A stretch of 64,000 nt of DNA from Gibbula magus (GCA_936450465.1 OW388300.1:39340358-39404357), one strand, 5' to 3'; positions 1 through 12,422 are shown, counted from the stretch's first letter. The notes: generated from the letters alone by a model not told the origin. Numbers and translations are program-made.

Positions 1-719
1 CCTCTAACAACAATACAAGTAGTTCATAAATATGATACTTGTGCCTATGAATTCGATTGCCTGCTTTCTTAACCAAAATTATTTGATATGAAAGTAATAG
101 TTTGTGTTGTTTAATGTGTAGTACAGTGTTCTAAATTAATACATTATTAGAATATTTTGAGTCACAACTTTTAATTAATAACTAACTCACGAATGAAAAT
201 GCAATTATTGCCACAAATTTATTCCATTCGCCATGATTGCGATACTCTCAATATATTTGTTTCTGCAAAATGCTCTAGGTCACATGATTGCCTAAAAGTA
301 ACAAATGTGTATTTCATATCATAACTATCAAAGTGAAATTAAAATCATAATATATACTTCGATTTAATATCTGACCAATATGATATATGATATATGATAT
401 ATGACTTATATTCCATGCTTTACTGTGAAATACTACATACAGGAATTGTTTTATAAATCGATTAAGACACATAACATGACAAATCGTATTACATGTGTGC
501 AACTTTGCGTATAAACCTTGTTTTCGTTCAGGAAATAATAAAACCAAGTTGTGTAACACATTTGTCGTGTAACATCTGTTTATAGTAAAACGTTCGTTAT
601 AGCCTTAAGCATGCACCTGTGTATAGGTGTGGATACAACACATAATACATACTCATTACCAATATTATCATTAAAATAAAAAAAATTCTCACCTTACCTG
701 ATTCATATTTTACAATCAA
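1..719. other. AT-rich intergenic DNA, no gene seen
   Basis: No convincing coding region on either strand. The only structure is a short run of ATATG-type repeats near 377-402. All open frames here are short and have biased, low-complexity composition. Confidence 0.6.
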
Positions 720-1560
720 AAACCAATTTTCGAGAAATAACCTTAATGCCTGTGATCATACCGGCCACGTGCTTTCTAAAATGTAAATTATTACATTAAT
801 TTATTCTATGTCGCATTTTAAAATTCTTTTTACATATATGACACACGTTTTTTAATTAAGAGCAGAAACACACATTAGTGTAAGTATTGTTGCCATAGTA
901 TAAACGCAATAACCTCAATGTATGTGTTCATACCGCTCACTACTCTCTAAAATGTAAATGTTAACCTTTTTAATTTTATATTTCACATACAACACGATAT
1001 TTTAATCAAGAACAGAAATTCGCATAAGTGTAAGTATCGTTTCCATAATATAAACATCAATTACCTCAATGTGTATGTTCACATTCACTACTCTCTAAAA
1101 TATAAATGTTAACATTGTTTTATTTTATACTTCACATATAATACGCATTTACATCAATAACCGAAATACCCATTAGTGTAAGTATCATTTGCAATAGATA
1201 AACTTAATCATTAAAAGTTATTAAATTAAAGGTCATTACATTAATAACCTTAATGAGTGTGACTGGTCACTACTGTCTAAAATGTAAATGTTAACATTGT
1301 TTTATTTTATATTTCACATATAATACACATTTACATGAAGAACCGAAATACGCATTAGTGTAAGTATCATTTGCAATAGATAAACTTAATCATTAAAAGT
1401 TATTAAATTATGGTCATTAAATTAATAACCTTAATGAGTGTGACCGGTCACTGCTGTCTAAATGTAAATGTTTACATTGTTTAATTTCATATTTCATATA
1501 GAACACGCTTTTCCACCAAGAACGGAAATACGCATTAGTGTAAGTATCGCTGTCCAACCA
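720..1560. repeat. Tandem repeat, ~150-180 bp unit, about five diverged copies
   Basis: The landmark CTAAAATGTAAATGTTAAC recurs near 777, 946, 1093, 1276 and 1456, each time followed by an AT-rich stretch ending in CATTAGTGTAAGTATC. Spacing varies between about 147 and 183 bp. The last two copies are the most alike. Some copies carry a palindrome at the unit end (GTGACCGGTCAC at about 1440). This is a small local satellite, with no sign of coding. Confidence 0.75.
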
Positions 1561-2134
1561 AGTCACCTGACCATACACCAAGTACACACCGCCATTACAC
1601 CAGTAGGAAATAGCACGTATTTCTCTAAATATAAAGAAAGTATTATATATAGTTTTGGCACCTCGGGTTAGCGCACGTGGCAAATTTACCGTCACAATGA
1701 GCGCGTAATTTCCATCACTACTGGCCTACCAACACCTGACACCCGCAACAATCCACCCGGCCTCACAATGGAGTGGTACATGTTTGATATGGGGTCGGGG
1801 AAGTACACCGTTGCATCAACTTGCTAAGTTCAGAGAAGGTCACTGCAGCCTGTAGGAAGATGGTGATGGGTCGGAATACATGCACTTGTTGCTGAAGGTC
1901 CAGGAATAACTGGGATACGGGAACAAGACGAGACTTAGTGTAAATGTACCTTGGGATTAGCAAGACCTAAAAGAGGATTTAAGAATGGATTTTTTTCATG
2001 TAAATCGACTTGCTCTTAACCCTTACTGAACCATAGGCCAGTGCGTGTTGCAAAAAGCAGTAATTTGCTATTACTCGATTTTGATTTTTAAAAAGCAAGT
2101 TATTGTCAAATATTTGACCTTATAGACGAATTAA
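1561..2134. other. Intergenic DNA with a GC-richer patch
   Basis: The patch at about 1740-1965 has more balanced base composition than its surroundings and a 66-codon open frame on the minus strand. I recognise no domain in it. It could be an eroded exon or transposon fragment, or chance. Confidence 0.3.
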
Positions 2135-2379
2135 GGGGATGTAGCTCAGTGTGTAGAGCGTCCGCTCATTACCCGGGAGGGCGGGGTTCATTTCCCGTCC
2201 GCGTCATACCACAAAACGTTAAAAGATGGGAGTTGTTGCTTCCTTGCTTGGCACTCAGCATTATAAAGATAGAACAACGCTTAAACTGGCGCTGCATTGT
2301 GGCTGCCAGGTGCCAAGGGCACGAAAAGAATTTCCAGATTTACAATGTAATGAGGTCAATAAAGTATTATTATTATAAA
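2135..2379 (+). mobile_element. tRNA-derived SINE
   Basis: The head resembles a tRNA: GATGTAGCTCAGTGTGTAG (A-box region) is followed about 40 bp later by GGGTTCATTTCCC (B-box region). A non-tRNA body follows, then a 3' end AATAAAGTATTATTATTATA typical of SINE tails. The tRNA-like part does not fold as a good functional tRNA (weak D and anticodon arms) and continues into the body, so SINE is preferred over a tRNA gene. Family not assigned. Confidence 0.7.
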
Positions 2380-2768
2380 TGGAGTTAAATGATTTGAACG
2401 TAAATCAGCACATTTAATATTTGGACATATGTCAAAGCTAAATAAAATTTCATGAAAACGCTTAGTGTCCCTTTAAGAGGCGTTAAATGCATATCGATAT
2501 GATGGCGTCTGGTTGTACATGGTGTAGGTAACCCTGACCGAATTTCCCTTGCGTGTGAAGAAAATATTTCCATCTGACTATAGACGAATCAATGATTTGT
2601 GTCAAGACTTGAATTACTGCGCTTAGCTAACATATGGAACGAAATGAATATATTTGGTTTGTCACCGTTAAAAATAGTTGTGATATATAATATAGAGAAA
2701 GGGAAATTATTTGAAATAAATAAACATGCATTTATTAAAACTTAAAGTATTAGCATTTTTCTTCCTAA
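2380..2768. other. Intergenic DNA, nothing recognised
   Basis: No gene. TGTCCCTTTAA at about 2466-2476 resembles one end of the TTAA-flanked elements found elsewhere in the window, but I could not find the partner end. Confidence 0.4.
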
Positions 2769-3301
2769 ACCCAATACCAAAAGAAACTTTGCACCCATCT
2801 TCTTGTCTTAATAAATCACATAATAGGCAACGATTGGATTTGGGTTTTTAAGTAGTGTAATAATTATTCAATTTTACATTCGATGTATGAAAATATTCAT
2901 TTCAAAAGTTTATTTAAATAAAAAGTTTGGACGCATCAACATACGAGGGGTATCAAAATGTGTTTGATCAATTCGTCTGTGATTTCGGTGGTGGTCTCGT
3001 ACTCGGTGGTCTTTGCTAATGGGTAATATCAACGGACTTTTAACATTAGAAACTGTTTCAGTAGTGCGTTAGTCGCTTAACATGTGTGTCTTGTCAAAAT
3101 TAAAAGTTTAATTTAAAAAAAAAAATTTAATTTATTTTTTGTAAAAAAATTAAAAACTTCTAAAACAAATATTTGACTGATGACAATACGCCATTACTTT
3201 TCAGTTTTAGTGTACGATGTCCAAAACTTGAAATATTTGTATTTGAAAAACATACATATGATAAAATCAACTGAGATTCAAAGTTTCTTTTGGTATTGGG
3301 T
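2769..3301. mobile_element. Non-autonomous inverted-repeat element (CAAAAGAAAC-type ends), copy 1
   Basis: Perfect 23-bp terminal inverted repeats: the left end begins ACCCAATACCAAAAGAAAC (2769-2791) and the right end is its reverse complement (3279-3301). The 533-bp interior is AT-rich, has an AT-only inverted repeat near 3100-3170, and encodes nothing. The core CAAAAGAAAC of the ends is shared with the element at 12423-12968. No clear target-site duplication was identified. Confidence 0.65.
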
Positions 3302-6300
3302 GTATTCTTTTCTTTCAAATCTAGACTATATGGAGTATCATTCGTTTAATTTATAGACAGTTATAATCATTTTACTCTCATAATATTTACTTTTTATTAA
3401 TTTTCGTGGGCTTGACATTGTCTATTCCTTCCGCTAAATTTGTCAATAGACAAATCTAGACTGTATAAATAATTTAGATCATTTATTTTATTGATAGAAA
3501 TCTATACGTATTTCAGTCTCACATTGTTGACTTCAAAGTGTGTAAAAGATCAACACTTTCTTTTAATAAAATATAAAACAAATAGTATAACACATTGAGG
3601 CGATGGCCCATGTTCGCAACACGATATTTCTGTATGATCAACTTCTTTCTTCAATAATGGCTACGTTTCTTTGTACATGCTTGATGACGGTATAAGGACA
3701 TATATATACATAGCCGCCATCATTGTTAAATACAAAAGTTGATTATCCATAAATATTATTGTCTTCTCAATGTCATGGGATAAAAGAAGATTATCTTAGT
3801 TGTTTATCCAAGAGCAAATAGTTCGAAACATCCAAACAACATATAGGTATTTCCCCGAAGCTAGAGAGGAACAATCAGTGATGAAATAGTCTCAAGCTAG
3901 ACGAAACACCGTTTTTGAGAGAGGTATATTCCAACATGGTTACGCTGTGAAGATTTTCTTAATTTCTTGTTTTCGTTAGATTTTGGAATAATATTCTGAA
4001 TTGTCAAACCATTTTTTAAAAGTTTGACAGTGACTCCATAATACAATGTAGGCGTCAAGTCAATCCATATTATATACATTGATTGCAAACGTAACAGTGC
4101 AGATAGACAGTAGATCAATCGTTGAATAAAAAACATCAATAGATCAGATTTGTAAAAATTATTTATGTTAGAACTTGAGTTGATAATTTAATCTTCAGAA
4201 TCTACAAAATGACGTCACGTATTACCATCGATATCATTCGTTAACAAATACAAAAGAGAGTTAGACGCCATTTTGCTTTCATTTCTCAACTTGTCACACG
4301 GTCTTTGACAGAATTAACCTTTTCACAGTTATTGAATCCGTCTTGATTCTTATCCTCAAATTCAACTGAACATTTCACAAAAGGTCGCTGACCGCACAAC
4401 TCAGGTCAGTGACAAAGAACGGTACGCTGTAATCGTGACGCAACCAGTAACTAAGTGACGCAAGACGTGGTCAAGTGACGTAACACTCGTAGATCTGGCC
4501 CCATGGGGACTTGATCAATGGGGCGTTTAATTGCGCAAAGACGCATACTCGACGAGTTGTAAACCCAGTCTAATTATTACGCGGGATAAAGAGCTTTTAA
4601 ATATTATTATTTCCGTCTTTCTGCCCGAGTTGACGTTATCACAGTAGTACGTTAACGAGACGGGTGTTTGTGTTGACAGTTTTGACATTTCTGTGAGAAG
4701 CCGTTGTAACGTAATTAGCGCGAGTGATGGGGTTACGCTCTGTAGGATTAGGAGCGAGTTTCCCTATCATCAACACAAGCTACTTGACCTTTAACTTTGA
4801 CCTCTGATCTCTAATCTGTCCTTCAGTTCACCAGTAACTTATATTCAGAATCTTCTGATGAAAAAAGAAAAGATTAAAAAATTTTAATCTACAAAAATGT
4901 CAATTTAACTTTTGACAATTTAATGATCTTATGTTTTACATTTATATGTTAAAAACACAGTGGAAGTCTTGATTTTAGTTTTCTGTGTTGAAACAAATGT
5001 CCTTCACAGTGATAAATTCATTACTGACTTTGCTACTGTTGTTTTCTGAAACTGTTTTGGTTATTTCTTTGAGAGGCATTTTAGAAGCTGTTATGATGAA
5101 TGAGAACAAGTTCTATGGATAGTCAACTTCTTTATTGCTATAAGTGCGACGTTTCGATGCAGATACTGTTTTGGTTATGTTTGTAAACAACCGGGGACAT
5201 CTTTAAGGACAGAGTGTTATCATCATGTTCCTTATTGCAATGCCCTATGTTTATTTCAGCACATTAGGACTTTTCTGGCTATTCAAAATCTTACTTTTGA
5301 TATCTGTTGAAAGGAAAACATTTGGACACGTCCATAGTTTTACAAAAGTGGTGTATTCATGTGTATAAGCTAAGAATATAAAATTTGAAACCGAGTGATT
5401 GACCTCACTGTGTATCTATCATGAACGATAGGCAGATATCATTATAAAGATACAATGATTCTGATTTCAGGAACCTATAGAATGCCTATCATGGCAATTG
5501 GTTTATGGTAAGTATCACAGGAAACTTAAACTGATATTGACAAATGACATTCATATGTTTCATTACATCACTCGTAATTTACCAAATAATTTGAATGCAA
5601 TAATTCAATGAACAATGGATTATTGTTCTTATGCCGAATGAAGTCATTATATATACCAAACTGATTCATATGTATACAGAAATCCTGCTACTTCATTTGT
5701 ATGTCTGATTTACGTACTTGTTTAAAATTTGATCCAATATATATTTTTATTTTGTATTGAATAAAGGATTTAATGATTAGAGTTGAATAACCTGAATTTT
5801 TCTTGATTAATATTATCAGATATACAACACGAGGTCGAAACTAATGTTTGAAAATCTTATTAGGCTGTTTGATGTATGTATTTGTAAACGTTTGTATTTC
5901 GTGAGATATGTACTCGACCCAGCACTGTATATGGTTGTTGGACATGGTTATTAAAAACTGAATGTAGAAAGTACAATTCACAGCCATGTTCTAATCTTTA
6001 AGCATTCGTACAGCAAATACAAATATTGTCAACATTGATGCATTTTCCTGATTTATATGTTTGCTTAGATTTAGAAGTTACGCCATATTGTCGGGTTGTT
6101 GATTTTTCTTTATCTTGCTAATCGGGTAAAGTCAGTTGGAATTAGCAAGGGTTGTTTAAACAAACAATTTGGTTCTTTCTAAAGAAAACAACCCCAGGAC
6201 AAATTTCAAACCGTTTTCGTTTTTCTTTTAGTTTTTAAATGTATAATGTACTTATTATGAAATAAAGAAGATTGAGTATAGAATTGATAATAGAATATTT

Positions 6301-7425
6301 GATCAAGGCGATCATTGATTATATTTTCTTTGTAAAGTGACAACTTGTCTATTGTTTTACAAAATTAAAAATGCTGTGTTATATTTCCTAAAGTCAAACT
6401 GTATATGGACGGGTAACCGATAATAAGTTGGTTTTCTTAAATACAATTTAATTCTATAGTTTACCTAAGAGCTGATTTACATGCAAAAGGCACCCTGTTG
6501 TGATATAACTCACCATTGCCAGAAAAGCATGACATGTAACGTTTACAACATCTTATAAATGTATATTTGTATTCATGTTGTTATTACGCCATTGCCCGTA
6601 TCATAATGTTTTCACAACACGAGTGCCTAAATGTTGGTATCTCCCGAGCGAGAGCAAGCTATATACAGACAATGAAGCACTATAGGTGCAGGTAACTCTC
6701 AAGTTCCGTCCTTCTTTCACAAAATTCCAAAACTAATTTTGTGTCAAGATGTATACTGTAATGTACTATATTAGTATAAAAATGCAAATTTGACAGTACA
6801 TTGATGTTTTTAGTACAATTTTATTTTGGAATCATTTGTTGAAAACATAATTTATTGTATAGTATTTCTCGTTGCTGAAACATTATCATGGCCACCTGCC
6901 CTGCCTTCACGTTTCGGGTCAATTCTGAACAACATCCGGGTCATCTTTGAATAACACTCAAGGTCAAAAAGTCGACCAGAACCAAGTCATCCCTTCTTCA
7001 GGGACTCACTATACAGCTGCAGCAACACGTTGCCTATCTATTTCAACTAAAGATTAAAAACAATCCAATTTGGAAAACAATTGCAGTACTGGCATTTTAC
7101 CAACAAAGGATCGTCGTGTGACTATTTGTACATTGACGATTAATAAAAATATCGCGTAATCCTTGAGTATTCGATGCAGTTCTCTTGAAAAGACCAAATA
7201 TATTTTTTGTGTCATATAACTGGTCATATTGACAAAACAAATACATTTGAAACCCATATTAAATTAGTGTAACAGATAAAATATAACTTTTGATTTCACC
7301 CAGATCGTCAATTTAATTTGCAATTCTATTTAATTTTTAATGGATGATGTTCTGTCAAAGGACATACCCAAATGAAAACACGCAAGCTTAGGATAGTTAT
7401 TCGCCTAGCTGTGACAAAAAGAGAG
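3302..7425. other. Long intergenic stretch, no gene recognised
   Basis: About 4 kb without a supportable gene. The part at 4200-4850 is less AT-rich and contains several TGACG-type motifs (e.g. GTGACGTAAC near 4475) and TGACCTTTAACTTTGACCT near 4786. These could belong to a promoter or an untranslated exon, but there is no start codon context, splice structure or homology to confirm it. The remainder is AT-rich. Confidence 0.4.
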
Positions 7426-7507
7426 AAGGGTGTTTTACTGTTAGTGACATTATTTTTCAAATACATTCATCGACTTATTTAAGCGAAAAAAACCGTGCTA
7501 CTGCCCA
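7426..7507 (-). mobile_element. Fragment of a TTAA-type inverted-repeat element
   Basis: AGGGTGTTTTACTG through AAGCGAAAAAAACCGTGCTA matches, in inverse orientation, one end of the elements at 11749-12183, 41127-41464 and 45765-46127. Only this end is present, and the final CTGCCCATTTGA has drifted from the family end. A truncated relic. Confidence 0.65.
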
Positions 7508-7616
7508 TTTGAGGCACACGCCCATAAAGGTAAAGTCGTTAAACACGAGAAAGAACAAATATTGAGATGTTAACAGCACAGGAGTCATGTACCAGTGAGG
7601 AGAGTCTTCAGTCATG

Positions 7617-7740
7617 TACCTGACCTGAGTCAACATCATCATGTCCCGGGATTGACTCCCCATCTTCTGGAAATTGCAAAGACAAACTATCATGAGGCCG
7701 AGATCCATCATCTCTCTATGTGCAGGACTTTGAGGAATCT
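7617..7740. repeat. Dispersed repeat, copy 1
   Basis: Shares an interrupted ~120-bp similarity with 10217-10345: both have GGGATTGAC, then GAAAATTGCAAAGACAAACT (here GGAAATTGCAAAGACAAACT), ATCATGAGG, and a later TGCACAGGA-like stretch. No coding content. Family unknown. Confidence 0.55.
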
Positions 7741-8036
7741 TTGTAATGTGCCTGGGATCTTAGTGTGGTTTATTCATCTTCTGTGCTTCCTGTTTTGGGT
7801 TCCATCTTTTAGTGTCTAAACGTTGGTTGGATGAAGAATGAAAGCAAATAATCGAAAATTTACAAGAAGTTCTATATCCATATATATATTGTTTTCATTC
7901 TTCTGCCGTTGGTTTGCAAAATACGTCATTTATCAACCGAAGAAATATCGCTTGTGTGAGCATTATCTCAGAGAAAAAATAATTTTGCAGTAAATTTGCA
8001 AAATACTCTGATATCATCACCTTTGTGAGACCAAAA

Positions 8037-8076
8037 TGATCATCATCATCAACATCATCATCATCATCATCAGGTA
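8037..8076. repeat. ATC/CAT trinucleotide microsatellite
   Basis: About a dozen ATC units with one CAAC interruption. Confidence 0.85.
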
Positions 8077-8408
8077 GAGAAATAGCGTCATTAACATTAT
8101 GACACCACTGTAATAAGACATTATAAACGTGACTACTTCGCGTTGTGAAAGTGATCCATCACAAAGATATGACCTGCAATAATATCATTGAAATGCTAAG
8201 ACGTACAAATTTATTGACAATTACTGACGAATGATTTTGGATGATAAAACATTACCCTTGTGTCATATGATATCAAGTATATCAACACTCAATGATAATT
8301 GGTAAAAGAAAGGAAAACCTCATTTCAACAGCTTAAAGCATAACAAGGCATAATGTGTCAGGCTTTAAGAGTGCAATTCGGTCTGCAATTATTGTTAGAA
8401 AATCGGAA

Positions 8409-8709
8409 TTTTGTCTTTTCATTATATTAAAACTGACCTAATTTTCAAATATTACAATCATGTATGTATTCCAAGACATAATGGAATGCTTTTATGTTGG
8501 TAATTTTTGCAGATGAGAACAGGAAGATTTTCTGGATAAAATTAAATTTGGTTGATGGTCAAATGATATTGCTTTTCAATATACCAATACATCAATATTA
8601 TATGGAAGCGTATTAGGGTCACATGAACATTCTTATCTTATACGCTTCCATAGTATTCTAATCTGCACATGGTTCAATCTAAATAACGTTAGATCGACTG
8701 TCCTATATT
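8409..8709. repeat. ~300-bp direct repeat, left copy, flanking the LINE
   Basis: Aligns with 9776-10089 at a constant offset of 1,380 bp from 8431 to 8709, with only a handful of substitutions. The right copy has an extra ~13 bp near 9792-9804. The repeat contains an inverted repeat TATGGAAGCGTAT...ATACGCTTCCATA. The left copy ends exactly where the LINE tail begins. Confidence 0.85.
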
Positions 8710-9775
8710 CAATTCAATTCAATTTATTTCCGGTACTGAAAGGCCACAGGCCTGTAGTACAATACATTTACATCATTGAAAATACACGCACGTGTAACAC
8801 ACATAAAGATGATACTAGTTACTTGTAACTTATATTGTTTTTGACATATATTCTGTTCTAAATAACATTGCATGATAAATAAACATCGACAAATTTTGAA
8901 GAAGTGCATTATTTTTGGTATTCAATACTTCTGTGAATTTATAAATGTTTGGATGGAAAATATAATATGTTTTAATATACAATTTTAGTAAACAGGGCAA
9001 ATTAAAACAAAGTGATATTCATCTTCTATTTCATTAAGATCACAAAGTCTGCAAATTCGATGTTCTCTTTGGACTGAGTTGAATCGTCCACTTTCTACAA
9101 ATAAATCATGTGAAGAACATCTCAGTCTGCTTAAAGCTGTCCTAAACTTTTTTACATTTACACATGAAAGATAGATTTCGGTTTCAAGAGTAGATTTAAA
9201 CATTTTGTAATAAAAACATTTACTAGAAAGTGATATCTTTTCCAACCATTCTTGTAAGTGTATGTCTTTTAATCTGCTTGTTAGTTCAAAAATAAACCTA
9301 TCATCTGATTCAACATATTGGTTTATCCATACAAAACCGAAGCCTTTTGTGAATAGAGACTTTCTAACAGAAGTCACCCAGTTCTTTTGCCCATTTTTAT
9401 CATATAACATCATCATATTGTAGCATTTTTTGGGAAGTCGATATGAAGGCATATTCAATAGTTTCAACCAATACTTTATCGCTTTAATATTTGTAAATAG
9501 CTGTATTGGATATCTACCACATTCACCATAAACCATTATATTAGGAGTATTGTATTTAACACCCAGAAACCTTTTACAGGCTTTCAATTGTACTTTTTCG
9601 ATTTCTTTGTAATAATCAAAACCACATATTTCAGCCCCGTATGATAAAATAGGCTTTATTTTGGCATCGAATATCTTAAAATATGAACTTATATTTAAAT
9701 CTCCCAGTACATTAAGTTGCTTTAAGATACCAATCATTACCTTTTGTGCTTGTATGGAAGCGTAATTAACATGTC
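8710..9775 (-). mobile_element. 5'-truncated non-LTR retrotransposon (LINE)
   Basis: Minus-strand insertion bounded by the two ~300-bp direct repeats. The 3' end is a short tandem tail (GAATT units, read on the minus strand, at 8707-8724), preceded by about 100 bp of 3' UTR and the C-terminal part of the reverse-transcriptase polyprotein. The 5' end is cut inside the coding region at about 9775. Clade not fixed; the C-terminal layout fits Jockey/CR1/RTE-X-like elements. Confidence 0.8.
8830..9774 (-). pseudogene. LINE polyprotein C-terminal remnant, frameshifted
   Basis: An open stretch of about 250 codons (9737-8985) plus a few upstream codons encodes the region after the reverse-transcriptase catalytic core. 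It contains the KIKPILSYGAEICGF-like motif and GVKYNTPN...YGECGRYPI, both typical of this region in metazoan LINEs, then a C-terminal zinc-knuckle-like CRLCDLNEIEDEYHFVLIC (C-x2-C-x11-H-x4-C). The frame stops just after CPVY at 8985. In the next phase the family's usual C-terminus continues (YYIFHPNIYKF near 8940, LQNLSMFIYHA near 8880) to a stop at 8830. A small frameshift near 8985-8990 therefore broke the frame. Catalytic domains are absent, so the copy is dead. I see this directly by comparing phases; the family identity rests on general knowledge of LINE C-termini. Confidence 0.8.
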
Positions 9776-10089
9776 TTTTGTCTTTTCATTATCGTGATTA
9801 CGTATATTAAAACTGACCTAATTTTCAAATATTACAATCATGTATGTATTCCAAGACATAATGGAATGCTTTTATGTTGGTAATTTTTGCAGACGAGAAC
9901 AGGAAGATTTTCTGGATAAAATTAAATTTGGTAGATGGTCAAATGATATTGCTTTTCAATATACCAATACATCAATATTATATGGAAGCGTATTAGGGTC
10001 ACATGAAAATTCTTATCTGATACGCTTCCATAGTATTCTAATCTGCACATGGTTCAATCTAAATAACATTAGATCGACTGTCCTATATT
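9776..10089. repeat. ~300-bp direct repeat, right copy, flanking the LINE
   Basis: Partner of 8409-8709. It continues past the point of divergence into unique DNA (ATGGTTATACATAACC), suggesting the undisturbed sequence lies on this side. It carries the same 13-bp hairpin arms. Confidence 0.85.
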
Positions 10090-10216
10090 ATGGTTATACA
10101 TAACCTAATATACCCGTTGATCTAAATTTATTTCGATTGCATATAGTTGTAATCGTGCGCCATGTGTTTCTAGAGTTAAACAGCAAAGGAAACGAGCGGA
10201 GCTGGAGTCCTTGCCC

Positions 10217-10345
10217 AAGACCTCAGTCAATACACCAGACCTCAGTAAATAACATAGGGGCCAGGGATTGACCCAACTTCTCTTGAAAATTGCAAAGACA
10301 AACTGTCATGAGGACGAGATTCATTATATCGTTATGCACAGGAAT
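10217..10345. repeat. Dispersed repeat, copy 2
   Basis: Counterpart of 7617-7740, in the same orientation, with the landmark AAATTGCAAAGACAAACTGT followed by CATGAGGACGAGAT. Confidence 0.55.
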
Positions 10346-11748
10346 TTCAGGAATTATTTAACAAGTCGAGTGTTTATGTGTTTCCTGTCAGTTCTTCGTT
10401 TTTAATTTTGAAATAGAAAGCAAATTTATTTATAATTTTTGTTTGATTTCAATATCGTAATGTTTGCTGAATTAAATTAGAAAATAACATTTAACTGTTA
10501 ATGCTGTAGTAAACAACCTTTAAATAATATTTGACAAAGTTATTATGTTTTTCTTGTCTTTTATTCGTTTTGAATTTTGACGGAGAAAATATCGTTATGT
10601 TTGCTGAATTATATTAGAAAATGTCATTTACCCGATTATGTTGTAGGTAAATAACCATACAACAATTGAGAATTGTGTTGGCATTATATCATTCATGAAC
10701 TATTTTTGCACTTGCTTATATGTAGATATGGGATTTCAGTGCTCATGGTACATAACTCTTACTTACATAATTATATCATATTCTAATTGCAATGATTGAA
10801 TGAGTTCATGTCTATTTTATCGTATGGCTAAGAATAAGATGTTACGTTTTATTCTTAGAAACCTCTCTCGGTGACACAAGAGATACACCATTCAATTCCA
10901 TTATAAACTTGTTATTTGTCATTTATCACTTGTCACTTATTCTATTATGTTAATACACCAAAGCAAGGTAGCAGGGTACAATTATGCAGATATAATAAAT
11001 TTATTGTCACTTCAGAATACATCAAAATTACAGTTTACACAAAATAAAATAATTTATAGTACAGAGCGTGGCCTGTGACAATATTTGTTGTAAGGAATGT
11101 TTCCTTTTGCGTACACACTTGTGTCAAAGAGTCTATCAGCATACCCACCTCTGCATATAACAGAGGTAGTGTCAAAACAATAGGACTTAAAGAAAATTCA
11201 AGAAAACAGTTTATCGTTCTCTGATCAATTGGTATTTTAGTATATCTATTAATTGCCATCAAACTTAGCTGACATTCGCATGGTCATATTAAAACTGAAA
11301 TGTAACAATATTAATACAACACTAAATTGAACTTAGACACAGTGAATCACAATAGTGTTCCCTTTTCACTAAGCAATTAATACTTTCAAATAAAAACATA
11401 AAAAGCAGGAATCCCCCGAGTCATCTACCAGATGTCCTGGGGCGGGGAACATGGGTTCAATGCCCTGTTACAAAAGCATAAGTGGGTTTATGGGCTTTAT
11501 TAGGAGCGAGACACCTCGATAGAAGCACTGACTTTCACCACTGCTGACAAAATGCTAATGTGACCAACTCTCTTTGTTAGTAAATTGAAGTCACTAGGTC
11601 ATTGTTCCAGCACTGAAGCTTGGGTTCGTTGTGGTGATTTGAGGTCGTTGTCATGGAAATGTCAGGGTCCCACATAGCTACCCCGTTCATGGGTCAGAAG
11701 AAGGAGGAGGAGAAGAAGAAGAAGAAGAAGAGGAAAATGAGTCGTTTC
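10346..11748. other. Intergenic DNA with a possible SINE relic
   Basis: AT-rich with no gene. The segment at about 11400-11740 is more GC-rich, contains a B-box-like GGTTCAATGCC near 11455 and ends in a purine-rich GAAGAAGAAG tract. It may be an old tRNA-derived SINE, but the A box and family features are not clear. Confidence 0.35.
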
Positions 11749-11982
11749 TTAAAGGGGCAGTACCACATTTGTTCGCTCTAATAAGTTGATGAAATGTATT
11801 TGAAAAATAATGTCACCAATGGTAAAACACCCTTTTTTCTTCGGAAAATCAATTTAAAATGAGTGAACATGATTCGGTAAAGCCATGGGAATAGTTTTTG
11901 TAATTCGAAATAATAAAATGTGTTCACATTAAAACGGCCGCCATGCAATTTTTGTTTTATACGCAACACCGTTACTACTACA

Positions 11983-12045
<63 letters not shown>

Positions 12046-12183
12046 GCTGCTACTACTACGGATAATTGGTTTGTTTAATAAGATGTTAAACCCTCTAAAG
12101 TAAATATAATTGACATAAACATTCATTATAAATGGACAATTTGAAAAATAAAATTTTCAAAAAATGTGCTACAGCCCCTTTAA
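11749..12183. mobile_element. TTAA-flanked inverted-repeat element, copy 1
   Basis: Bounded by TTAA on both sides (11749-11752 and 12180-12183). Left end AGGGGCAGTACCACATTT; right end is the inverse of AGGGGCTGTAGCACATTTT. TTAA targets with short inverted repeats are the hallmark of piggyBac-type elements, so this is probably a non-autonomous derivative. The interior is homologous to 45765-46127 and, inverted, 41127-41464. It carries a CTA/ACT microsatellite that the other copies lack or have only as two or three units. Confidence 0.8.
11972..12059. repeat. ACT/CTA trinucleotide microsatellite inside the TTAA element
   Basis: About 28 units with CAA and CTG interruptions. The sibling element at 45765 has only TTATTACCACTACGG at the same place, so the expansion happened after insertion. 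Confidence 0.9.
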
Positions 12184-12422
12184 GTAACACATGTCTCTCG
12201 TCTACAGCTGTCAGTACACAACGGGCAGGTACGTTTAAATAACATTAAAATTCCAATTTTTACAGTGATGTGATTGAGAGTGCTCACTCCATACGAATAC
12301 TTTTCTATTCAATTTATTTCTATTTATGTTGACTTATCTCCCACAGCTTTCCACTTGGAAACAGTCAGGGGCGTCCTTCCTGTATCTCCATTCATTGCAT
12401 GGTTTGACGTATATATATCCTG

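Noticed and set aside
2135..2210. Functional tRNA gene
   Set aside because: A and B box regions are present, but the arms pair poorly and the sequence continues into a SINE body and tail.
2942..2970. Second mariner end (ATACGAGGGGTATCAAAATG)
   Set aside because: Resembles a mariner-type end, but no partner or transposase remnant is present and it lies inside another inverted-repeat element.
9840..10103. 87-codon open frame on the plus strand
   Set aside because: It lies in the right ~300-bp direct repeat. The left copy has an early TGA at the same place, so it is not a conserved gene.
11929..12126. Serine-rich protein
   Set aside because: The serine run is the trinucleotide microsatellite inside a TTAA element.
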